Source: Curtobacterium herbarum
Lineage (GTDB): Bacteria > Actinomycetota > Actinomycetes > Actinomycetales > Microbacteriaceae
NCBI RefSeq assembly: GCF_016907335.1
Contig: NZ_JAFBBT010000001.1
Span: 1,922,001 to 1,986,000 of the forward strand
Direction: 5' to 3'
Length of the DNA: 64,000 bases
Made by a program: the position numbers and the translations under genes. How positions within the stretch are numbered: position 1 is the first letter of the stretch; each line of letters begins with the position of its first letter. Of this stretch, positions 44,869 to 51,366 are shown in pieces. A model generated the notes under the pieces. It was given only the letters and a program-made list of their open reading frames with translations, ran no database searches and was not told where the DNA came from.

Positions 44869-45621
44869 ATGACCTCACTCGCAGTCGGCGTCGACATCGG
44901 CGGAACAGGCATCAAGGGCGCGATCGTCGACACGGCGACCGGCGAACTCACCACCGAGCGGATCAAGAAGGCGACCCCGGAGGGCGGCAAGCCCCAGGAC
45001 ATCGTCGAGGTCGCCAAGTCGATCCTGGACGACCTGTCCCCCGCCTCGGACGTCCCGGTCGGCGTCTGCTTCCCGGCGATCGTCCGCGACGGCAAGACCA
45101 TGTCCGCGGCGAACGTGTCGAAGAAGTGGATCGGCTTCGAGGCCGAGGCGCTCTTCGAGAAGGAGCTCGGCCGCTCCATCCACTTCGTCAACGACGCCGA
45201 TGCCGCCGGGTTCGCCGAGCAGCAGTTCGGCGCGGCGAAGGGCCGTGACGGGCTCGTCATTATGACGACGCTCGGCACCGGCATCGGCACCGCGCTCATC
45301 AACGACGGCGTGCTCATCGTCAACGCCGAGCTCGGGCACCTGGAGATCGAGGGCGTCGACTACGAGACGAAGGCGTCCTTCGCTGCCAAGGAGCGGGACG
45401 ACCTGACGTGGAAGCACTGGGCGAAGCGTCTGCAGAAGTACTACTCGCGACTCGAGGCACTGCTCTCCCCGGAGCTCTTCGTCGTCGGCGGTGGCGTGTC
45501 GAAGCAGTACGAGGAGTTCCTGCCGCTGCTCGACCTGCAGGCGGAGATCATCCCCGCGACACTCCGCAACAACGCGGGCATCATCGGCGCGGCGACCCTG
45601 GCGGCACGCAGCTCCCGCTGA
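44869..45621 (+). CDS. ppgK: polyphosphate/ATP glucokinase
   Basis: 250 aa ROK-family kinase that phosphorylates glucose using polyphosphate or ATP. Motifs: the phosphate-1 loop VDIGGTGIKGAIVD, the catalytic Asp in FVNDADAAGFAEQQFG, the GTGIGTALINDG adenosine/phosphate loop and ELGHLEI. The short length without an ROK zinc cluster and the GGTGIKGA loop match PPGK rather than ordinary ROK glucokinases. GGAAGG lies upstream of the ATG. It is downstream of map and upstream of the rnpB promoter region. Confidence 0.93.
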   Translation: MTSLAVGVDIGGTGIKGAIVDTATGELTTERIKKATPEGGKPQDIVEVAKSILDDLSPASDVPVGVCFPAIVRDGKTMSAANVSKKWIGFEAEALFEKELGRSIHFVNDADAAGFAEQQFGAAKGRDGLVIMTTLGTGIGTALINDGVLIVNAELGHLEIEGVDYETKASFAAKERDDLTWKHWAKRLQKYYSRLEALLSPELFVVGGGVSKQYEEFLPLLDLQAEIIPATLRNNAGIIGAATLAARSSR

Positions 45622-45834
45622 CCTGCCCCGCCCTGCCCGGCACCCGGGCGCGCCCGCCTGCCCGGCGCCGACCGGTCACGACACCCCGCAGGCTCCCCGT
45701 CGAGCGGTCACGAAACGTCGTTCTCCACGCCCGAGACCGACGATCTGCGACCGCTCGGCGGACGACGTGCGGCGTGTCGGGGTCGGTCGACCGGACGCAC
45801 CTCGGAGACGGGCCGGGAGGATCGGGCGGGCCGG

Positions 45835-45840
45835 TACACT
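45835..45840 (+). promoter_or_regulatory. -10 element of rnpB
   Basis: TACACT ending 6-7 nt before the predicted 5' end of RNase P RNA. Confidence 0.6.
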
Positions 45841-45846
45841 CGTCGG

Positions 45847-46214
45847 AGCGAACGGGTCGGTGAGACGGTCGCGTCACTCCCCCGGGAGTGCCGAGGAACG
45901 TCCGGGCTCCACAGAGCAGGGCGGTGGGTAACACCCACCCGGAGCAATCCGCGAGACAGTGCCACAGAGAACAGACCGCCGGTGGCGACACCGGTAAGGG
46001 TGAAACGGTGGTGTAAGAGACCACCAGGGATCCGGGTGACCGGATCTGCTCGGTAAACCTCGCCCGGAGCAAGGTCAGACAGAGGACGCTGAGGCTGCTC
46101 GCCGAGTCCTCGGGTAGACCGCTGGAGGCCGACGGCAACGTCGGTCCGAGAGAGATGGCCGTCACCGCGACCTCGGTCGCGGGACAGAACCCGGCGTACG
46201 GCCGGCCCGTTCGC
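45847..46214 (+). ncRNA. rnpB: RNase P RNA (bacterial type A)
   Basis: The catalytic RNA of RNase P, which matures tRNA 5' ends. Conserved blocks are present in order: GAGGAACGTCCGGGCTCC (CR-I), ACAGTGCCACAGAGAACAGACC, GGTAAGGGTGAAACGGTGGTG, GTAAACC, and AGAGAGATGG plus GGGACAGAACCCGG near the 3' end. The P1 helix is formed by CGAACGGGTCGG near 45849 and CCGGCCCGTTCG near 46201-46212, which sets the ends to within a few bases. A TACACT box precedes it and a strong hairpin with a GCGA loop follows. Confidence 0.95.
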
Positions 46215-46229
46215 CCCAGACCGTACGAT

Positions 46230-46267
46230 CACGACAGCCCGGTACCGCGAGGTGCCGGGCTGTCGTG
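46230..46267 (+). terminator. 17-bp hairpin with GNRA loop after rnpB
   Basis: CACGACAGCCCGGTACC pairs with GGTGCCGGGCTGTCGTG (one G-U) across a GCGA tetraloop, about 15 nt after the RNase P RNA. Confidence 0.85.
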
Positions 46268-46602
46268 TCCAGGCCGCCGACACCGCGAGACACCAGGAAG
46301 CGCACGAGACGCCCCCGGATTCCGCGGCTTCTCACGCACGCAGCGGCGTCTCACGCACGCACCGGCGTGTCGCGTCGGCAGCGGCGTCTCGCCCGGACGA
46401 CGGCGTCGCATGCGGACGGAAGCGTCTCGGCGGCCGGGAGGCCCGCAGCCAGCCCGCACCGCGCCTCCCGCCCGGCATGCCCCCGGACTCTGGCTGGCGC
46501 CCGCCGCCGCGAGACACCGCGAAACGCACGAGACGCCGCCGGATTCGGCGGCGTCTCGCGGAAGCGGCGGCGTTTTGCGGCGGCGGCGCCGGCCGGCAGC
46601 GC
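46268..46602. other. gene-free, repeat-rich interval downstream of rnpB
   Basis: 335 bp with no credible gene. It contains a 44-nt imperfect direct repeat (46285-46328 and 46509-46552), several GGCGTCTC-containing short repeats, a degenerate GGGAGGC-family element (about 46434-46482) and a nested hairpin (46517-46580) next to the stop codon of the following minus-strand gene. Confidence 0.7.
46517..46580. terminator. nested hairpin downstream of the zinc-ribbon-like gene
   Basis: An outer stem CCGCGAAACGC/GCGTTTTGCGG encloses a perfect 13-bp stem (46529-46541 with 46546-46558) closed by GATT. It lies 23 nt from the stop of the minus-strand gene at 46603, so it probably terminates that gene. 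Confidence 0.65.
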
Positions 46603-47337
46603 CTACAGGCCGGACTCGGCCGTCCGCACCAGGATCGCGTCGCTGTCCGGGCAGAGCACGACGTCGTCCGGCGCCGCGGCCCGGATCGAGGCCAGGTCGG
46701 AGTTGTTCAGCGCCACGCCGGACGCCGTCGACACGCCGCCCTGCAGCAGCGACGCCCCGAAGCCGTACCGGGCTCGCTGCCGCTCGTACAGTGCGAGGAG
46801 GTCGGCCGGCACCTTCGCGGCGACGTCGGCGCGGGACTGGACGGCGGCGACGCGGTCCTTCTCGAACCGGGCGATGCCGTCGTCGCGGACGCCCATCAGC
46901 CGGCCACGCTCGGCGTCGATGTCGGCGAGCTGCTTCTCGATGTCGCCGACACGGGCGCGGAGGCGGTCGAGCGTCTCCATCACCTCGAGCTCCTGCGTCT
47001 CGAGGTCGTTCGTCCGACGGTTCAGCGAGTCGAGCTCGTTCTGCAGGCCGGCGGCGTCCTTGGCGTTGCCGACGCTCTGCAGCAGCGTGGTGTCGCGCTC
47101 GATGCGGGCCTGCGCGGTGGCGGTGTCCGACTCGAGGCGGGCGAGGTCGCGCTCGGCGTCCTCGACGTCCCCGGTGGCGGCGGCGAGCTGGCTGCGCAGG
47201 CCGGCGGCCCGGGTGCCGAGCTCGGTGAGGTGCTCGCCCTTCTGCAGGGAGCTGATCCGGTGTGCCAGCCGGGTGATGTCGTTGTCGAGTCGCTGGACGT
47301 CGAGCAGGATGGCCTGGTCCTCGGGTGCTGCCTTCAT
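46603..47337 (-). CDS. coiled-coil protein of the C4-type zinc ribbon (CT398-like) family, degenerate ribbon
   Basis: 244 aa, mostly a long coiled coil (about 10-180: QRLDNDITRLAHRI, LARLESDTATAQARIERD, MEKTLDRLRARV-like heptads). The C-terminal region aligns with the family's C4 zinc ribbon (usual: CxxC near SGSDL, then CPxC before ILVRT). Here it reads STASGVALNNSDLASIRAAAPDDVVLCPDSDAILVRT, so three of the four cysteines are gone. Zinc binding is therefore unlikely. It is paired with Nif3, 2 bp downstream of the Nif3 stop; this order is conserved in actinobacteria. Function unknown. Confidence 0.85.
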   Translation of the reverse strand: MKAAPEDQAILLDVQRLDNDITRLAHRISSLQKGEHLTELGTRAAGLRSQLAAATGDVEDAERDLARLESDTATAQARIERDTTLLQSVGNAKDAAGLQNELDSLNRRTNDLETQELEVMETLDRLRARVGDIEKQLADIDAERGRLMGVRDDGIARFEKDRVAAVQSRADVAAKVPADLLALYERQRARYGFGASLLQGGVSTASGVALNNSDLASIRAAAPDDVVLCPDSDAILVRTAESGL

Positions 47338-47339
47338 GG

Positions 47340-48173
47340 TCAGGCTCCTTCGTTGGGGGCGGATGGCAGGACGGCGAAGTCCCACGGGTCGGTGCGGAGG
47401 TCGCTCACGGTGACGCGGACCCCGGTGGCGGCGCGCAGCTGTTCGGCGGCGACGTCGAGCCAGAGCCACTCGGTCGCCCAGTGCGAGGTGTCGATGAGCG
47501 CGGGGCCGTCCGCCACCATCGCCTGCTCGCGGAACTCGGAGGCGGGGTGGTGCCGCAGGTCGCTCGTGACGTAGACGTCGGCGGCCCGGACCTCGGGGTT
47601 GCCGAGGTAGGCGTCACCGGCGCCGGCGCAGAGGGCGACGGTGCGGACGGGTCGGTCGTACTCCCCCGACACGCGGACCCCGGTCGCGGTGGCGGGCAGG
47701 ACGTCGACGATCCGCCGGGCGAGCACACCGAGGGGCACCGGCTCGGCGAGGACGCCGACCCGTCCGATCCCGGTGACACCGTCGGCTGCGGGCTCGAGCG
47801 GACGCTGCTCCTGCAGGCCGATCCGGTCCGCGAGGACGGCCGAGGTGCCGGTGGTCACGACGTCGGCGTTCGTGTGGGCCGCCAGGAGCGCGCACCCGCC
47901 ACGGACGAGGGTGGCGAGGACGGAGCCCTTGTAGGTGGACTCGTCGATCGTGGTCACGCCGCGCAGCAGCAGCGGGTGGTGGGTCAGGAGCAGGTCTGCC
48001 CCGGCGGCGACGGCTTCGCGCGCGGTGTCCGGCACGGCGTCGACCGCCAGGTGGACGTGCTCGACCACGGCGTCCGGGTCACCCGAGACGAGGCCGACGG
48101 AGTCCCAGGACTCCGCCCCGGCCGCCGGCCACAGGGACTCGACGACGGACTGCAGTTCTCGGAGCGTCGGCAT
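47340..48173 (-). CDS. Nif3-like dinuclear metal centre protein
   Basis: 277 aa, NIF3/YbgI/DUF34 family, with LLLTHHPLLLRGV (metal-binding His pair), ALLAAHTNAD and a C-terminal HWATEWLW segment. Members form hexameric toroids with a dinuclear metal site; some act as GTP cyclohydrolase I-like enzymes, others are of unknown use. ATG at 48173 gives MPTLRELQSVVESLWP, the family start; upstream open frame is an overlap with another gene's antisense. It is co-directional and nearly contiguous with the coiled-coil gene (2-bp gap). Confidence 0.9.
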   Translation of the reverse strand: MPTLRELQSVVESLWPAAGAESWDSVGLVSGDPDAVVEHVHLAVDAVPDTAREAVAAGADLLLTHHPLLLRGVTTIDESTYKGSVLATLVRGGCALLAAHTNADVVTTGTSAVLADRIGLQEQRPLEPAADGVTGIGRVGVLAEPVPLGVLARRIVDVLPATATGVRVSGEYDRPVRTVALCAGAGDAYLGNPEVRAADVYVTSDLRHHPASEFREQAMVADGPALIDTSHWATEWLWLDVAAEQLRAATGVRVTVSDLRTDPWDFAVLPSAPNEGA

Positions 48174-48211
48174 CCCGTCAGTGTACCGAGACGACGGGGT
48201 CGGCCCGGGTG

Positions 48212-49354
48212 TCAGCGACGGCCGACGAGGCGCAGCAGGCGGGCGACGAGACGCGACCACCAGCCGGTCGGGGCGATCGACGCGGTGTCGGCACGGGCCT
48301 CCCGATCGGATGCGTCCACGACGGCGGTGGCGACGGTGTCGTCGGCGTCGTCGGTGGCCTCGGGGGTGGCGACCGGCGCGGCCACCGGCACCGCGACGGA
48401 GACGACCGGCTGCTCGCCGGTGTGGGCGCGGATCACGGCGGCGAACGCCTCGCGGTCGATGACCGTCGGGCCGGTCGCCGGCTGCACCAGCGGGGTCGGC
48501 CGGCCGGAGGCGGGGACCGGCGGCGACGAGGGCGACACGGTCTGGAGGCTCGACACCGGTCGGACCGCGGCCTGCGGTCCGTCGGTGGTCACCACGGCGT
48601 CGGCGTCGGCCTGGTCCGCCGCGGACACGTCGATCGAAACCGGTTCGGCGACCGCACGGTGCGGTGCCGGCAGGAGGGGGCGAACGACTCCGACGCGGAC
48701 CGGCGCGGTGGCGGCGCGGCGGAGCGCGGCACGCTCGCGGCGGTCGGCTTCGCGGGCGGCGTCGGCGAGGAGGTCGGCGAAGACCTCGCGGGCGAAGGCC
48801 CGGGCCCCCTCGACCTCGGCGTCGGTGCTGTCGGCGACGACGGCCTCCCACGCGGCCAGGCGGGCGAGGTCCTCGTCGCGGACGCGGACCTCGTCCTCGA
48901 GCAGGTCGATGCGCTCGATGGTGGTGCGACCGCTCGAGGCGTCGAGCGCGACGGCGAGGTCGTCGAACCGGAGCGCGAGGCGCTCGGGCGGTTCCGGGAA
49001 CGACGGAGCGCAGACGGCGACGTGGCGGGCGCGGTCCCGGTCGCGGCGGAAGGCGCGGTCGTCACCGGAGGTCGTCTCGACCGCAGCGGTGGTCTCGGGT
49101 GCGGGGAGCTCGGCTGCCGCGTGCTCGGCTGCCGCGTGCTCGACCACCGGGAGCTCGGCTGCCGGCACGTCCGCGACCGGCTCCTCGACGTCCACCGGGG
49201 GCAGGACCGGACGGCGGACCGGACCGGTGACCGGCGGCACGACGAGGTCAGCGAGGTACGGCGACCGCGTGGCCGGGGCGTCGCGCAACCACTCCTCGAG
49301 TTCGCGACCGAAGGGGTCCACGAGGGGCGTGCGTGCTCCGGACTGCGTCTCCAT
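48212..49354 (-). CDS. hypothetical protein, low-complexity with C-terminal amphipathic helix
   Basis: 380 aa, not recognised. The N-terminal motif PLVDPFGRELEEWLRDAPATRSPYLADLVVPP is followed by an Ala/Glu/Val/Pro-rich stretch (residues 60-110), a charged helical segment (about 150-225, ERIDLLEDEVRVRDEDLARLAAWE) and a basic aromatic C-terminus WWSRLVARLLRLVGRR that could bind membranes or nucleic acid. No catalytic motif. ATG at 49354 follows a CATACT -10-like box by 6 nt on the minus strand (leaderless). The composition resembles actinobacterial lineage-restricted proteins. It overlaps no other strand gene of note. Confidence 0.6.
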   Translation of the reverse strand: METQSGARTPLVDPFGRELEEWLRDAPATRSPYLADLVVPPVTGPVRRPVLPPVDVEEPVADVPAAELPVVEHAAAEHAAAELPAPETTAAVETTSGDDRAFRRDRDRARHVAVCAPSFPEPPERLALRFDDLAVALDASSGRTTIERIDLLEDEVRVRDEDLARLAAWEAVVADSTDAEVEGARAFAREVFADLLADAAREADRRERAALRRAATAPVRVGVVRPLLPAPHRAVAEPVSIDVSAADQADADAVVTTDGPQAAVRPVSSLQTVSPSSPPVPASGRPTPLVQPATGPTVIDREAFAAVIRAHTGEQPVVSVAVPVAAPVATPEATDDADDTVATAVVDASDREARADTASIAPTGWWSRLVARLLRLVGRR

Positions 49355-49474
49355 GTGAGGAGTATGAATATCGCGGACCCGATCGGTACGGACATCCCCG
49401 GAGTGTCGCGGGATCCGGTGGCATGTCGCTCCCGCACGAACCACCCGTCGCCGCGTCGGGACCGGTCGCTCGGG

Positions 49475-50443
49475 TCAGCCGTGCAGGGTGTCGCGGGGGT
49501 ACTCGCCGAACCGCCGGGCGTACGCCGCCGAGAACCGACCGAGGTGCGCGAAACCCCAGTCGACGGCGACGCTCGCCACCGTCGTGTCGGCGGGAGTGCC
49601 GGCGCGGAGCTCGTCGCGGACCCGGTCGAGTCGGATGCCACGGAGCAGGGCGTTCGGGGCGATGCCGACCTGGCGCTGGAACGCCTGCTGCAGGCCGCGG
49701 ATGCTCAGGCCGACGTGCTCGGCGACGTCGGTCGTGGTGATCGGCGTGTGCGCGGCGGCGTGCATGTACTCGATCGCCGACCGCACGCGTCCGGTGGCGC
49801 CGGCGGGCAGCGGGACCTGGCGCGCGGTGATCCGGTGCGGGAAGGTGCTGAGGAGCGCCAGGGCGGTCCGCCGGGCGGTGTCGGCGAGGGCGAGCACGGA
49901 CACCGGCGTGTTGCCGAGGACGATGCGGGAGGCTTCCTGCACCTGGTGGTTCCAGGCGCGCACGGCCTGCGCCCCGGGGATGGCCGTGTGGTCGAAGACC
50001 AGGGTGCCGGGCTCGGTGCCGTAGGCCTCGGCGGCGATGCGCTCGAGGAACGTGCGATCGAACTGTACGACGCTCTGTCGCACGTCGGCCAGGTCGAAGC
50101 GGTAGGGACGGCCGATCGGGAACACCACCGGGCGCCCCGGTGCGAGGGCGACCTCGTCACGGCCGACGTCGAGTACGCCGCCGCCGTCCGTCACCCACGC
50201 CACGCTGACCTGGTCGCCGGAGTCGACCTCGCCGACCATCCGCGCGTCGAAGCGGGTGGACCGCAGCGACATCGTCTGGTCGCCGACGGACCGGAAGCGG
50301 TACCCGAAGGCCCGCTCGGTCCGCTCGGGCAGGAAGCCGGATGCCTCGTAGGTCTGCTCGAACATCGACCGAGCAGCGTCGAGGTCGGAGCCGGACGTCT
50401 CGAAGACGGTCCTGGATTCCGTGGTGGTGGTCATCCCGGGCAT
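49475..50443 (-). CDS. AraC family transcriptional regulator
   Basis: 322 aa. The N-terminal cupin-like ligand domain (about 20-200, VALAPGRPVVFPIGRPYRFDLADVRQ) is of the AraC-binding-like type. The C-terminal double helix-turn-helix (about 220-320) shows TTTDVAEHVGLSIRGLQQAFQRQVG and VASVAVDWGFAHLGRFSAAYARRFGEYP, the AraC/XylS signature. The target is unknown; no divergent catabolic gene is adjacent. Two starts compete: ATG 50443 (with GAGAGG about 10 nt upstream, preferred) and ATG 50434. Confidence 0.88.
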   Translation of the reverse strand: MPGMTTTTESRTVFETSGSDLDAARSMFEQTYEASGFLPERTERAFGYRFRSVGDQTMSLRSTRFDARMVGEVDSGDQVSVAWVTDGGGVLDVGRDEVALAPGRPVVFPIGRPYRFDLADVRQSVVQFDRTFLERIAAEAYGTEPGTLVFDHTAIPGAQAVRAWNHQVQEASRIVLGNTPVSVLALADTARRTALALLSTFPHRITARQVPLPAGATGRVRSAIEYMHAAAHTPITTTDVAEHVGLSIRGLQQAFQRQVGIAPNALLRGIRLDRVRDELRAGTPADTTVASVAVDWGFAHLGRFSAAYARRFGEYPRDTLHG

Positions 50444-50500
50444 CGTGGCACGCACCTCTCGAACTCCATGCATCCGGATGAATCCGACGCGGGAAGCGGC

Positions 50501-50929
50501 TCACACCGCGCGGGTGGCCTTCCGGACGGTCCACCGGTTCTCGTCGCCGAGTCGGTCGTAGCGCAGCTCGTCCACGACCATCTGCACGAGGGCCAGGCCG
50601 CGGCCGCCCTCCGCCATGTCGTCCGGCAGGGTGGCACCGGCCACGTCGACGGACGCGGGGCGGCCGTCGTCGGTGATCCGGGCCTCCAGGGCGTCGCTGG
50701 CGACCGCGAGCGTCAGCGAGCACGTGACCTGCCCGCCGCCGGCCGCGTGCTCGATCACGTTGGACGCGAGCTCGATGATCGCGAGTTCGAGGGCCATGCG
50801 GTCCTCGACGCTGACGGCGGGCTCAGCCGTCCAGACGTCGCTGAGGAAGTCGTGCACCGAGGAGACGTCGTCGGGCGGCGACGCGAAGTCCAACCGGTGC
50901 TCGCCCACGCCGACCCCGGTCAGACCCAT
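50501..50929 (-). CDS. RsbW-like anti-sigma factor serine kinase (HATPase)
   Basis: 142 aa GHKL ATPase of the RsbW/SpoIIAB type: the N-box ELAIIELASNVIEHA, the G1 box EARITDDGRPA and the G2 box EGGRGLALVQMVVDEL. Such kinases hold a sigma factor and phosphorylate an STAS antagonist. It overlaps the upstream STAS gene by 10 nt (50920-50929), so the two form a partner-switching pair. No sigma factor is adjacent, so the target must be elsewhere. Confidence 0.88.
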   Translation of the reverse strand: MGLTGVGVGEHRLDFASPPDDVSSVHDFLSDVWTAEPAVSVEDRMALELAIIELASNVIEHAAGGGQVTCSLTLAVASDALEARITDDGRPASVDVAGATLPDDMAEGGRGLALVQMVVDELRYDRLGDENRWTVRKATRAV

Positions 50930-51258
50930 TCGCGGACGGCTTCGTCACCGTCGGCGTAGCTGCGGAGGATCTTGTCGATGTTCGACAGCTTCAGCACCAT
51001 CGCGACCTGCTCGGACGGTGCGGCGATCCGGAGGTCACCACCGGCCTGCCGAGCGGTCTTCAGCGCCCCGACGAGCGCACCGAGCCCCGAGGAGTCGAGG
51101 AACTCGACGTGGGAGAGCTCGACGGCGACACGAGGACGACCGTTCTCGATGACCGTCGCGACGGTCTCACGGAAGGCGGGTGCCGACACCATGTTGAGGC
51201 GGCCGGAGCACTCCAGCACCGCCGCTTCCGTTCCGGCTTCGTGTACGACGATGTCCAT
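50920..51258 (-). CDS. STAS domain anti-anti-sigma factor (RsbV-like)
   Basis: 112 aa. STAS fold with the phosphorylation loop VEFLDSSGLGALVGALKTAR, where one of the two Ser residues is the expected phospho-site, and GGDLRIAAPSEQV. Start ATG at 51258 behind a GAGGGGG run; an open frame upstream lacks similarity. Its stop lies inside the RsbW-like gene start, implying coupled translation and equimolar synthesis with its kinase. Confidence 0.88.
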   Translation of the reverse strand: MDIVVHEAGTEAAVLECSGRLNMVSAPAFRETVATVIENGRPRVAVELSHVEFLDSSGLGALVGALKTARQAGGDLRIAAPSEQVAMVLKLSNIDKILRSYADGDEAVREWV

Positions 51259-51366
51259 TGTGTGTGGGGCCCCCTCGAGAGTCTGCGCGTGCCTCATCGG
51301 AGGCTAACGGGTCGTGACGACCGGGGGAACAGGACGCGCTGGCGCCCGTACCCCCGGTCCGGGGGA

